Shown one piece after another: positions 22,861-34,410 of a stretch of 64,000 nucleotides of DNA. The stretch comes from Hysterangium stoloniferum (Eukaryota > Basidiomycota > Agaricomycetes > Hysterangiales > Hysterangiaceae), in NCBI GenBank assembly GCA_015178975.1, contig WHVD01000012.1, forward strand, positions 310,001 to 374,000, written 5' to 3'. Each line of letters begins with the position of its first letter. Within the stretch, counting starts at the first letter, position 1. A model generated the notes under the pieces. The model saw only the letters and a list, made by a program, of their open reading frames with translations, was not told the DNA's origin and did not search any database. Position numbers and translations under genes: made by a program.

Positions 22861-22984
22861 TGAAACGATAAAGGTATGTAGATCCTTGGTTGATCTTAAA
22901 ATATCTTTATGAAGCTCGAGGTAGATTATCAGAGAGTATCTGCTCTAATTGACAGTGGAGTTGTCTTGAGCATCCCACCATCAA

Positions 22985-23160
22985 CTCGCCTGTTGGAATG
23001 GCTCTGCATATCAGGTATACTACTTACATATTCCATAACATACAAGGCTATCGTTTCCTTAGTGTTGACGACACTGGCAATTTTTCCTGGCTAGAGACAC
23101 CGACTATAAATTGAAGATACTGGTAGGCTAATGCATGTCAAGGTGTCACATACCAAGCTT
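22985..23160. repeat. Small insertion in the inverted duplicate
   Basis: About 175 bp present here but absent from the otherwise matching sequence at 36150-36200, where flanks GAGCATCCCACCAT and GGGGTGGCTTTGTAAAAGT are almost adjacent. No terminal repeats were recognised; it could be a small non-autonomous element. Confidence 0.35.
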
Positions 23161-23224
23161 GAGTTTACTTCGGGGGTGGCTTTGTAAAAGTAGTCTGCGC
23201 TGATCTTTTACTGATCAAGGATGG

Positions 23225-23735
23225 GAAGCTCTTGCCCAAATAGCCGCTGCAAGCACCCCGAACTTTCATCGAAATTCTTGGTAAGCTTGTCGTTCCGCCT
23301 TAAATGCTTCTATAAATCATTGGCGAGCTGTGCGTTCCTCTTTGAATACCGCTCTAAATTCTTCGCAAGCTCGTTCCTCCCCAAGTGCTGCTCTGAATTC
23401 TTTGCAAGGTCGGTGTTCTTCTCGAGCTGAATGCTTCCTCAAATATATATTGGGCAAGCTTGATACTTTTTTCTGAATGCCTTTAATATATCTTGGAAAG
23501 CTCGACGTTTCTCTTTGAATGGTCCTTTAAATTCTTGGCAAGGCTGTCCTTCCTGTCTGAATGCTCCTCTGAATTCTTGGTAGGTCCACCGCTCTTTTCT
23601 GAATACTTCTTTAAATCCTTGGCAAGCCCACATCCGCCGCTCCTCCCTGAATGCTCCTTTAAATTCTTGGCAAGCTCATGGCTTCTCTCTCTGAACATTC
23701 CTTTATTTTCTCGGCAGGCTCGTTACCAGTAAGTC
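23225..23735 (-). repeat. 42-nt coding-type tandem repeat, copy 1
   Basis: About 12 degenerate 42-nt units, each like CTTGCCAAGAATTTAAAGGA in minus orientation. One frame reads 14-residue units of the type QEFRGAFRQEGQPC and QEFKGPFKEKRRAF, another LAKNLKEHSGR units. The frame with QEF..AFR ends REFRWEFRV near 23260 in some form, also seen in copy 2. The charge pattern would form a long helix. Repeated in inverted orientation at 35745-36110. Probably a fragment of a repeat protein gene. Confidence 0.7.
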
Positions 23736-23754
23736 GTCGGCATATGTATTCTAT

Positions 23755-26700
23755 TAAAAATTCTGACATTTCGGACTCTATGGTATTCCATCTGGCATCT
23801 AGCATGTGACTGCATATTGGCAGTGGCATTGCCGAAGCAGTGTTGCGGTTTCAGGTGTAGGTGTCGTAGGATGTTGTTGGGGTCAATGAAGATCATGAGG
23901 TATTCCACATCGTCACACTGGTTGGAGTATAAATGGGGAATGTGGGCCCATATGAGGCGGGTATATGCGTTCTGGGAGACACCAAACGTGGATATTTGTG
24001 TTGGGGTAAATGCTATTACATAGTGAGTTTTATTCTCATTTTGATTTTGGTCTTCTAATTAATGGCATAGTCTAGCATCGTCTCATCACTCGGTATGCTC
24101 AGCATATTTATATTCCCCCTCCCAACAACCTCTGACTGCTCGGAACTTGTGCGGTCGAGGCCGAAGTTTCCTTTCAGTCTGATACAACTGTTATATTTTC
24201 CCTCTATAATTACTGTGATGCGAATGAGATGCAATGTTACTGCATGTAATGACTGATATACACCCTCTGGATAGCCTACTGTATTCTTCTCAAGTCTGGC
24301 CAGGTTCAGATTGATTTATATGTATGATTCCACACAATTTTGAGTGAGCAGGTGCTTCATAAATAAATAAATACAAATATTCTTGCGGCTCTACTAATAT
24401 CCTGAATACATCTATAGGAAAATGAGTTGAGATGTGAACTGTATCCAACGATTTCTGGGGCCTGTTAATTTACTTCATCAAGTGTCATAAATGTTTTTAA
24501 TTGCATGGTCACTGATAATATTCAGCAGGTAAGCCCCTTACATTACTGTGCAGCACGGCCTTCAAGTCTCCCACCAGAGGTTTCCTCACATCCCTCTGCG
24601 GAATGGACGGGGCTTCCTCCATCATAATGTTCCCTCGAAATGAAATCTCCTATATAATTATCTCCGACGTCCTCAATGAAAGAATGTCCAATACTGCGTA
24701 CGGCCCCTCGGAAGGTAGTGAGCCCGAGATTATTCGTCGTATTGATCACGTTATATGACGAGTTTAATTCTCGCAGTTCGAGAAAGAAGCGGCAAACGAG
24801 AATGGTGGATCAGCTGTAGTTGCCATTAAGACGTCAGGTGAAATGCATGAGATAAATACTTGCTAGGCCTCCAAGTTTGTGGCGAAGTTGACAAATAAGG
24901 TCTGTATGCGATTTGGAATGAGTAAGTGTTATGGAATTCACAGAGGATAAAAGATATTCACGGAAGCAAACTTAGAAGAAATGTAGTAGTATCAGCTAGG
25001 AAAGGAGTGGCAATCCCAAACCTTGTTTGTAATTAGCATCTGTAAACTCCAGATGAAAATTACGCTGAGAAATCAAAATGAAAAATTTATCAACTGAAGT
25101 CACGTTAATTTAGCACTGACGCAAATCGGAGAACACCTGCGATTGATATGGTCATATAAGAACACATAGACTCAAATGCCGAGATAAATTACCTTGCTGC
25201 ATAAGTAGATAGGTTATAGATCGTTTCCGCAATTCTTTAATCCCTCTTTGCAGCCTAATCATGTCGATGGTGTGGAACAATGTGGTGAATAATATGAGGC
25301 CATCAAACGTAATTAAAAGAGCGATTGTTGCTGACTCTATAACGATCATGTCAACTCGAGGTCTCCAGCTATATGCAATCAATTTCTGTACCCCTGTTTA
25401 ATGATGTTAATTAATACACAATCGCGTGGATCTACTTAATTAAAACGAACCGTTTGATGTTGATCCTAGAAATACAGTCTTCACGGACTATGGTAAGCTA
25501 TCACACTGATGGGTATAACCGGTCCACATATTGCCAGTAAGTAAACACACCACACGGCAGGAGACTTCTCCAAGATATGTGAACAAGATTGGAGTTAAGA
25601 GATATTTGTTAGCCCTGCTTATAGCGTAAACCCTGGCAAGTAATACCCCTACATCCCTCTTGGTTGCGTTATTTGAGAAAGTAAATGATAAATAAATTAA
25701 TCACTGTGTACACTAAGTCCTGCGACAGTGTCGAGAACATAAATGGTGTGTAATAGTGCATTACATTCTCTATGGCTAATCAGTAAGCAACTGACCTGAG
25801 GCTCAAATGGGACCACACACTATCAACTGCTGTAAGTCAAGGGTCATTTTCAGGCCCATCCCATCACGCACCTCTAACGGTACATCTGTTAAATTAATGA
25901 CGACAGCAAATATAAACTCAAGTAGGAGTGAATATCGGGCCATGATATACAGCACAGATGCTAGTCTGATCCTACTCTTCCATACGAACTGGATTTCCGC
26001 TGGAAGAGTCAAGGATGTATCATAACTAATTAAAACTGAGATGTCCGTCTATATAGTGTGGTAAACAACTGCAACTTTGTGTAGACAGACCTAGTGTTGC
26101 CAAGTTGGTGGAAGTCCAGAGCTTACTGGAAACCTACGTCAGTGTTGTGTGTCATGAAATGGCATAAAGGTAGTTACTCTGCAGTTGCTGCTTGAATTTC
26201 TGCCACGGATGCCATGTGAGATTTTGGCAAGTACCAGTTCTGGGTACTCTTAGCTGCTCGATTATTAGCATTCTCGGTGAAGTATGTGACATTATATTCA
26301 GTTTGCTAATGTATATTCGTTGCAAATACTCTCATTGCAGGCGCTCGGTGAGAAACAACTCTAAGCGGTCTGTCGCTTCATAGTAACCTGCGCAATTATG
26401 AATTCGACACAGGTTCGCAGCTACCAGATCCATCAGAACCTTGATGAGAGTACTCATTTGAGTTCCAAGGAGCTCCGTCATATAGCAAATTACCATCACT
26501 TCATCATTACATAGTAAGCTGCCATCTTCCATCTTCCATCTACTGTCTTCCATGGGTGGCAAATCAGTATAATCATGCACCTCAACTATATAGTTATGGA
26601 GTAGAGCTGTAACCGTGGTAAACCCATCTTGTACTAAGTATGTACCCGTATACCACTCTGCATCGGGTCAACTCCCACAGAGAGAGCCGCCCGATGTTTG

Positions 26701-26980
26701 TCGCTCATACACATCATTAGAAGAGGCAATCTGCAGAAGCGTTACAACCCGCTTTCCACCCACATCTTTTTCGTCCTCTTGGTCCTTCTCGCCACTGTTC
26801 TCATCTACTCACTCACCATCAACAGTCGTTCCGGAACCTGGGAAGAACAAATATTTCTTAACGTTTGTAACGTGCCACCTTTTTCGCCACTCTTATAATC
26901 TTCTCTCGAGGAGACCTCTTACAGCACGTCTCACGTGTACGAATGAAAAATCCTCTAGACCATCTACTGTATTCTTGTGA
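23755..26980. repeat. DUF6533 repeat unit I (CpG-rich copy)
   Basis: Unit starting near TTCTGACATTTCGGACTCT and ending near CTTACAGCACGTCTC. Blocks match unit III (43135-47400), unit IV (48131-50460), unit II (41440-42660) and the rearranged unit V (32250-33850) in the same order. It lacks the ~0.8 kb corresponding to 43520-44300 of unit III. It keeps many CpG dinucleotides that have become TpG or CpA in units II-IV. The unit carries a DUF6533-type gene on the minus strand. Confidence 0.75.
24543..26110 (-). pseudogene. DUF6533-type membrane protein gene, copy I
   Basis: The minus strand encodes the family's first conserved block, DTSLTLPAEIQFVWKSRIR with ASVLYIMARYSLLLEFIFAV (25880-26020), then after a likely short intron (GTGCGTGAT...CTTACAG) a poorly kept WYHF-type exon. 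A later exon (25152-25382) encodes PRVDMIVIESATIALLITF, DGLILFTTLFHTIDMIRL and SITYLLMQQ, the classic TM5-TM6 region, followed by VLRFASVL after another intron. SIGHSFIEDVGDNYIGDF (about 24640-24700) could be the cytoplasmic tail. The products are seven-helix membrane proteins of unknown role. Stops between exons and in the second block indicate a pseudogene. Exon limits are approximate. Confidence 0.6.
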
Positions 26981-27221
26981 GGTTTGACTCGGAGAATAAT
27001 TTGTTTGTATGATTTTGTGCGTTTTTAGGTGACCACGTATTTGACAAATAATTAAACATAAATATTCATATTAAAGACTGGCGGTTTGATACAACTATTA
27101 CTTTGCCCTCTATAATTACTGTGATTGGAATAGGATGCAATGGTACTACATGCAACGACTAATTTACACCCTCTGGACCGTCTACTGTATTCTCCTCAGG
27201 TTTGACTAGGTTCAGATTGTT
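26981..27221. other. Rearranged DUF6533-unit piece
   Basis: Contains the CTCTATAATTACTGTGAT and TTACACCCTCTGGA words of the units (compare 24200-24280 and 44390-44460), so it is a displaced piece of the same repeat between unit I and family D copy 2. Confidence 0.5.
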
Positions 27222-28490
27222 TTGCGCTGCTGTAAAGAAAGGCCATTGGTCCTCTATTAGAGGTCAAGATTTCCCAGAATATTTGGAGTGGGGAGCGCTT
27301 GCTGTGATCGTCAAGGTGGGATAATCACATTACATGTTATGATTGCAGGAAGGAAAGCGGAGTCAAAACGTGTCTCACGTCACATAATAGGTCATGTAGT
27401 CAGATTCACTTGACATTGACCGACCGAAGTACCGTGGCCTAAAATCTTGTACCGAAGGAAATGTGTTCAACCCAACTAATATGCCCAACGATGACATCCA
27501 CCTCTCTTCATAATGATCAATAAATAACGCAACAGCAGCTCGACACCATCATATATTCCGGGGAATCCGATGACGACCTTGTACCATTTCCAAACACTCA
27601 CGTCCCTTTTAGAAGAAGCGAACAGCTTGTTGAATTGTCCGTATCACGCTCGTTCTCACAACTGGCCGTGGGCTTTCGGGCATCCACGTCCGCACCCACC
27701 CCTCTTGCCCAACTCCAGAATTTTCAAGGTCCTGTAAAGTCAACCCAATCAAAAATTGGCGCGGTCGTTCCAACACCGTCAGAACCATCTCCACAGTTGC
27801 CGCTGAAGTCCTAAGCGACCTAAACGCGCCCGACTTCGTCCTGCAGAGGGAAAATGTGCGGCTCATGCTCTGGATTGTGACGCCGACGATGAAAAGATCC
27901 CATTGGCGCGAATAGAGCCTCGCCATGCCATGCAGACCCCGACCCAGATACCAATGTGTTCTTGGATGATGGCATGGACGTAGACACATAATTCACACCT
28001 CGTTCCGCGATCCAGAGCAAGGAAGCACAGGTCCGTCATCTTCAAACGACAAAGTCTCATCAAAACCTCTGGAAATCCTCCCCAGTAAACTCGATAATGA
28101 TTCAAGTGCCGTATCCGACGAGACAAATCCCATCTAAAGCGCGTGCAATTAGTATCATCCTTCGTATCAAGGCTAACGCGGAGATTCAGGCTGCAACGCA
28201 GGCGCAGCAGGAACGAAATCTGTCACTGTTAGGTTTAACGGATGATGGTCGTGACATTTTTGACGTGCCGACGATGGATAGTTCTGAATCATATGAGTCG
28301 GGTTTGGAACTTGAGTTGGATACCACTGTGCAAGTATTAGACGCTAGGTGGGTTGTCCTGTTCATCTTTAACAAACAAAAAGCGTGCCGATCTAACGAAC
28401 ATGTGCTACACAGAGGAATCAGTGAAGCCAGAAACCTGATGAGAGGAGAGGACTTACTTGACTGCCAAACAACTTCCATCTGATAACGAA
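27222..28490 (+). pseudogene. Family D gene, copy 2 with its upstream region
   Basis: Upstream part matches 20745-21236. The gene begins at 27484 with MTSTSLHND and continues through TISTVAAEVLSDLNAPDFVL (about 27785-27845, after the same possible GTAAAG...GTCAG intron), ILRIKANAEIQAATQAQQE, RNLSLLGLTDDGRDIFDVP and SGLELELDTTVQVLD (28097-28345). Early stops interrupt the N-terminal frame. The C-terminal part found in the other copies is missing: after 28460 the sequence switches to a piece of the DUF6533 units (compare 26480-26590). Function unknown. Confidence 0.5.
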
Positions 28491-28599
28491 TTGCCATCAC
28501 TTCATGCTTACGCTGCCACGTTCTATGTTCTATCATCAAGTTCCGTCTACTATCTTCCATCTGTGACAAATCAGTGTATCCATACAAGAATCATTACAC

Positions 28600-28844
28600 A
28601 TGCTGATACGACATGTTTTTGCTAAACCGACTTGGCACATTTGTGGAGTAGAGTTGTAACCGTGGTAAAGCGCCTGTACTACAGCTGCGGACAATCAAAG
28701 TCGGCAAGTTTGATAACTCACGATCGAGAGCTTTTGGCAAGAAACTAATGTCACATTTGGATTCAGCTGGAGTCAAAACGCGTTGCGATGCGGTATATAA
28801 ATGTAATTTTAAGAAAAATAACCCCCGTATCACGTGACACAGTA
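28600..28844 (+). repeat. Third copy of the family D upstream region (left half)
   Basis: Resembles the family D upstream region (GAGTCAAAACGCGT, a TATATAAATG box at 28793) and ends TCACGTGACACAGTA, where a SINE-like insertion starts. It continues at 29408. Confidence 0.55.
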
Positions 28845-29392
28845 TTTTTTTTTTTTTTTTTTTTTTTTTGATATATTTGTATCCCGCTTCAAGCAACAAT
28901 GGCTAACTGCGGCTAGGGGGTGAAAAGGCCCCCAGAGAAACTATGCTACGGTGGTACGAAGTTCCGAGTGAGCTACGTGCGTGGAAGGGATTTTAGTAAG
29001 CAAAAGGGGGGGCATGTAGATATACATGGTATAGAGCTGAGGCCTTGAGGCCTTGGGCCGAAGCCCCAAGAAATGCCCGAGATCCTGCTAGCAGGCGTCG
29101 ACAAGGGCTGCAGGCACACCGAAGTCTTGCATTGCTAGTGCATAGGTGAATGCTGGAGTCGGGGGTGGGTAGGAAGGGTAGACTGCTGCCAGGCAGCAGT
29201 CATGGTTGGTAGGTGCCAGTGACGTTCCGCAGACGACACTGGTGCGCGGCTGAAGGCTGTCGACTTTGACAGAGCAGTGAATTCAGAGGCCTCCAAACCT
29301 GTTCACTGTCATCCGCCTCTCCGCCCCTCACCACAAGCACTGGGGGCCCCAACCCCAGAGGCAGGTGGTGGTCACGGAACAAGAGAGCCTTG
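28845..29392 (-). mobile_element. SINE-like non-LTR retroelement with 15-bp target duplication
   Basis: A 548-bp insertion bounded on both sides by the exact 15-bp repeat TCACGTGACACAGTA (28830-28844 and 29393-29407). On the minus strand it starts CAAGGCTCTCTTGTTCC and ends in 25 A residues (T tract 28845-28869). The target duplication and A tail are the signature of LINE-machinery mobilisation. No reverse transcriptase is encoded, so it is either a SINE or the 3' end of a LINE; no convincing tRNA A and B boxes were found at the 5' end. The exact duplication and tail suggest it is recent. Confidence 0.85.
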
Positions 29393-29407
29393 TCACGTGA
29401 CACAGTA

Positions 29408-29747
29408 GGTCCTGTAGTCAGATGCACTTGACACTGACCAGCCCAAGTACTATAAACTAAAATCTTTTCCCAAAAGGCATATATTCAACCTTACTAATAT
29501 ACCCAATTTAATAACAATCTTTCTTCAAAGTCAAAGTCTTCTCAATCAAAGGGAGCAACAACAAAGTGGGTGCTTTATGTAACAACATTCAAACCAGAGC
29601 TACCCACCGTCTGTCCATCTCAAATACCTCACTTAAATGTTGCTCAATTCACACTAAATTTGAATACATAGCGCGTAGTAGCAGAAGATTGTGCAGGAGT
29701 ACGAGAGGAGGAGCATCGCATGTGCGATGCCCTTGGCACGGAGCTAG
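29408..29747 (+). repeat. Third copy of the family D upstream region (right half) and spacer
   Basis: 29408-29555 continues the family D upstream region with GTCCTGTAGTCAGAT and AATAACAATCTTTCTTCAAAG, nearly identical to 20985-21135. The gene itself does not follow; after about 29560 the sequence is unassigned until S2 copy 2. Confidence 0.6.
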
Positions 29748-31340
29748 CACTTTTGCCGTTCCGTGCCGGAATGACGAGTCTCGACAAGCGCTTCTGGGTC
29801 TCCCAAACGTTTAGGACAAATTTGCGCATGAGGATACTCAGTGTCCGATACATTTTACGGATGATGAGATTCGGAATCACGAGCAAGAAATCCAGGAGTA
29901 TAACAAATACCAAACATCTATGCAAAAGATGAATTGGGATGATAGAGTAAATAACGGGTCATTCCCTTACAAAAATGGATCGTTCTCCTTCTTTCTATCT
30001 TGATACCTTTCGCAGTACTCATGTTATATCAATCTAAGGGACATGCATTTCGCCATCGGATATGACTGGTTCAGGTTGGAAGTCTGGAATCCTACGCGAA
30101 AAAAATTCCAAGTTTGGCACAAGTCTTTTGAGAAGTGCAAACTGTATCGATTTTAGTCGACCGCCGACATGACAGTACCGCTATACATTGACTACAATCA
30201 CCCTTATTATGGTCGAGACAAATCTCTAAGATTTGTGCTTTATGTCCAAGGGAAAATGTACAAAGTATACAAAGAACGCACCGGGTATTCCAACCGGGGT
30301 CTGACTTGTGCGTGCCGCTCAAGCCGCACGCATTGACAACAAGATCTATTACTTAACTAACGGGAACCCACGATGTATGCTCAATTTGGGCTTTATGATA
30401 CTTGAATCAACCGTGCCTACTGGACCAAATAGACGACCTGGCATCAAGGCCAAGGCTGAGCTTTTTGTACTGCGTGTGTTTACTTTATCCATCTCATTTG
30501 CCTCACCCGGAACACGTCCAATGGCCGAGTCACTCCAGCCGCGCTTCTCCATGACACTGCGTTCTATCAGACATCCCGTCATCTGTGAACATTAAGTCAC
30601 ATGATGGATGACATCGTCATCTCGTCCTCATACACGCTTGGGTATGTACTGGTATGTGATTTCAACGTCATTCTGGTCAGAATGCTCACTGTGCCCTGTT
30701 CTTCTCCTTGGGTAGCCCATGGGAACTGTTCACATTCATCACTCGTTGCTTTCTCTCTGCAGTTGAACGACTACTCATTGTAACAAGCATGGCAGGAAGG
30801 TTTAGGTGTATTTTGACGCATCGATAAACATCTTTCACACTTAAACATCCATAACGTACGGTACCTTTACGCAACATATTGCTGCCATCCAACCGAATCT
30901 CAGCCAGCCACGCAGTTGCATTAGCACTTATCAAAAACTACACTGACTCTCTTTCAAGTATCAGGACAGCGCCGAAACTACCACCAGGATCATGGACTGT
31001 CTCCCCCACATCTCTACAGCCTTACGTTCTGCCCGCCTCCCCTTAAGTCTCGGCGTAATGCTGCCGCCGCAAATTCTGCTGCCCGGCTGGCCGCTGTGGG
31101 ACCTTCTGCGGCTGCACCGCCATCAGCTGCTTTTGCCCACACATTTGCGGATTCTTCGCGATTTATTGAAACATTTCCGGTACAAGAACGGGGAGGTTGA
31201 TGCTGGATAATGGCTGTTCCAAACGGTGTCTGCAAGTCTTCGTGGAGGCGATCGACCGTGGCGGAAAGAGAAATGACAACGAGGGCCATGGAACTACATT
31301 CAACTGTGGATTTAAGTTGGGGAGAGAGGCTGGGTGCATG
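29748..31340 (-). repeat. Segmental duplicate S2, copy 2
   Basis: Matches 18068-18240 (29748-29920) and 18250-19202 (30398-31340). The 477 bp between (29921-30397) are extra and unassigned. The same minus-strand frames as in copy 1 are kept (SANATAWLAEIRLDG; IPNLIIRKMYR; LRRDLRGGGQNVRL), with scattered single-base differences and two small indels. Confidence 0.75.
29921..30397. other. Extra segment inside S2 copy 2
   Basis: Sequence absent from S2 copy 1, inserted between CAAACATCTAT and ATACTTGAATCAACC. No terminal repeats or genes recognised. In copy 1 only about ten bases lie at this position. Confidence 0.4.
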
Positions 31341-31550
31341 CATTGGCTACCTGGTGAGTCTCGCCCGGCCATATACCATTATACCACAGATTGAACGTAT
31401 CGTTTTTGTTCTTGGAGTATCATGCATTATGTAGAGCTCTATGGGCCAACGCATGTTATGGCTACAACACGGATATCCAATATATCCAATCGACACTGCT
31501 ACGGCTCTTCCCAGCTCTTGATTACGCCCCTGCTATCCATCCTCCTTCTG

Positions 31551-31750
31551 CTTGATCCCGCTGCAACCACGTATTGTATTCTGCGTGTCAAGTTACAGCG
31601 GAGTGGGGACCCGACGACGTGCCCAAAGCTATGTCCGAATTGTTCGACAGCGGCATTCGCGCGTACACATTTACAGACTATACCCACGAGTGGGAGGCAC
31701 AACGCCATAGTTTTGAGCTAAGCAGCAGTGACAGTTACTGTCTCGATTAG
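31551..31750 (+). other. Exon-like open segment
   Basis: Open plus-strand segment encoding EWGPDDVPKAMSELFDSGIR and AYTFTDYTHEWEAQRHSF, ending in SSSDSYCLD and a TAG at 31748. Codon use and composition look like a real C-terminal exon, but no start, partner exon or family was recognised. Confidence 0.3.
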
Positions 31751-32250
31751 CCATAGTAACGTTTCAGTCGCATAGTTTGCCCTGTCTTCCATCCCTCACC
31801 TTCGTCCTGCCCTTAACTTCACCTTCGCTTTCGAGTCGGCCTCCTCATGCTCTGACCACATTGTCCCTGCTTTTTCCTTTACTTTCACCTTCACTTTTGA
31901 CCGACCACCGTCTCCACCCTGAACTCTTCCTCATCGTCATGTTATCTCCACCCTCCCTTCCAGCTCCATTCCCACGCTCTCTACAAAGATAGTTATATTT
32001 TATTCATTATTTATTTTATATCTTGGGCTGAACCCGATGTGATGAAAGAGTCGGCATTGTTGCTATATCCTTTGTCACCGGATAAGCAGTAGTGTGAACG
32101 TCGTTATATATTTTTATATTCTTGCTGTTCAAATGGCCAGGGGATGATAGCACAAAATATATGGTGGATAGTGTCGGGCAGATGGAGGACTCTGTTTTCA
32201 TGAAGTTCAAGGGCTGTGGTGTTGTCAGTGACACCGCCACACTATCAGGG
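31751..32250. other. Unassigned spacer
   Basis: Pyrimidine-rich until about 31980, then AT-rich. No feature supported. Confidence 0.3.
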
Positions 32251-33850
32251 TGTAGCGCTGAGGTTATCTATACTTAATACAGTGTGCCTGTTACTTTGAT
32301 TTGGGTAGTTAAATTATATATTATTGTTTACTTGCAACATGGCTCGTAAATATAAAAATCACATTATTTAATATATAAAGTTATTCAGAATGTGATATAG
32401 CGGTCCTAGAGCACCTAGATCAAGATAGCTAGTACACACCGACTCGAAAAAAAAACACCATTCAAAAAACAGCTGGGCTTAGCTTATTATACTAGCCAGT
32501 GAAGACAGCGATAATGGTGATGGTGGTGATATATTAGTGGTTGGTGGTAATAAGAGCATGGTAGAAATGTTCAGTGAATGCAATGTATTAGTGGAAAGTA
32601 TCCGGTGTGTTTAGTATTTTAATGAATTGGTTTGAAGAGTAGTATAAACTGAAATCAAGTGCAAAAATACGCAAAAAGTGTCATCTTTCCTGTTTAGAGT
32701 CAATGTTTTAAATGCATCATCCAACAACCACTCAACGGCTTTAATCAATGTTTGAACTATGAAAAAGTGACCTTGGTTGAAGTGCTTAGAGTGCTTCATT
32801 AAGTGCACTGGCTTCCCACAGCGTGGAACATCGTTGGACTTCATGAAACACGTTGAAACTGCTGTCGCTTGACGAACCCCTGTAGCGGCGCTGGGACCAA
32901 ATATATTAGCGGATTCCAAGAATGCATAGCATCTATTTAGCCTGGTACTACTTCAGTGATCAACCGATTGGCATTTTCGGTTAAAGAATTACTATTGAAA
33001 TCACAAAAGCTTCAGTAATTTTCTTGGGTGGTTTGCTGTGAACATTATCCCAGCAGAGCTCAACCTCAAGAACCTCGAATATTCACGTCCAAATTCGCCT
33101 CAAACTTGGAGGGCTGGCAAGTATTTATCTCATGCATTTCACCTGACGTCTTAATGGCAACTGCAGCATATCCGTCATTCTCGTTTTCCGCTTCTTTCTC
33201 GAATTGCGAGAATTCAACTCGTCCTGTAATGTGATCAATATGACGAATAATCTCGGGCTCACTACCTTCCGAGGGGCCGTACGCAGTATTGGACATTCTT
33301 TCATTGAGGACGTCAGAGATAAGTATATATAGGAGATTTCATTTCTAGGGGACATTATGAAGGAGGAAGCCCCGCAGAGGGGTGTGAGGAAACCTCTGGT
33401 GGGAGCTTGAAGGCCTTGCTGCACAGCAATGTAAGGGGGTTATCTGCTGAATATTATCAGTGACCATGCAATTAAGAATATTGATGAATATTTATGACAC
33501 TTTATGAAGTAAAATAAAAGCCCCCAGAAATCGTTGAATACAGTTCACATCTCAACTCATTTTTCTATAGATGTATCCAGGATATTAGTAGAGTCGCAAG
33601 AATATGTGTATTTATTTATTTACAAAGCACCCGCTCACCCAAAATTGTGTGGAATCATACACATAAATCAATCTGAACCTAGCCAGACTTGACACAAATA
33701 CAGTAGGCTATGCAGAGGGTGTATATCAGTCATTACATGTAGTACCATTGCATCTCATTCGCATCACAGTAATTATAGAGGGCAAATATAATGGTTGTAT
33801 CAGACTAAAAGGAAACTTCGACCTAGAAAGCTATTCACTGCATATGATCT
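32250..33850. repeat. DUF6533 repeat unit V, internally inverted
   Basis: 32500-33092 runs in the same direction as 43610-44215 of unit III (for example AGTGCAAAAATACGCAAAAA, CAGAGCTCAACCTCAAGAAC). From about 33092 the sequence is the reverse complement of 24870 down to about 24180 of unit I. Thus the right part of the unit is flipped. CpG dinucleotides are retained here as in unit I. The DUF6533 exons themselves are not in this piece. Confidence 0.7.
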
Positions 33851-33896
33851 GTACACTCAGAATTTCGGCTTTGATATAAGAATAATTGCAGCGATA

Positions 33897-34410
33897 TTAG
33901 GCCGGAAAGCTGCGAACAATGTCCAAGTGACGTGTTGTCCTCCCACTGGGGTGTATAGCTCGAATTAGCGAATTGAACTCACTTGTACTTGAGAATGTTT
34001 TTAAAAATGGTTGTGCAGTCTCATCCTGTGCTTCATCGTAATATCCGTTGAGTCGGACGGTGCTAACGTTGGATATTATGTAGTTGCTCAATTATGGACC
34101 ACGTCGCGATGACATGGAATTCGTTTGGACCATTCCTATAATAAATGGTCGATTTAAATCCCTATGTGTGTATATGATGAACGTGCATGGTTTTATAAAC
34201 AGTTGTATCTTTCTCCAGCGAGCGGAAAGTTTCGTTAAGCCCCTGTGGCCATGTTTCAACCCTGCATACATGTAGTGTATAAAATACTATGGTTGCCGCC
34301 GCATACTAGTAGTCCCACAACCCTCATGCCTCATCAATGTATCCTGGACATTTTTCGGTAGCCCATTTCTTAATGTATTTTCTGCTTGAACAAATAATTC
34401 CATCAACACT
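33897..34410 (-). pseudogene. Proline iminopeptidase-like pseudogene, copy 2 (3' half)
   Basis: Reverse-strand relative of the pseudogene at 8760-10640 without the TRIM. It encodes PVLMELFVQAENTLRNGLPK, RHEGCGTTSM, the lid region near 34250, NEFHVIATWSIIEQ (about 34080-34125), and VRLNGYYDEAQDETAQPFLK with the family's catalytic-Asp region, ending RHLDIVRSFPA. The frame changes between the lid and NEFHV segments, and again before VRLNGYYDEAQ. The 5' half is absent: at 34410 it abuts S1 copy 2 without a gap. Confidence 0.8.

Noticed and set aside
33066-33296. 76-codon frame MSNTAYGPSEGSEPEIIR as a gene
   Set aside because: Lies in the DUF6533 unit; the opposite strand has an equally plausible DUF6533 tail, and the frame is broken in other units. 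Which strand is coding is undecided, so it was not listed as a gene.
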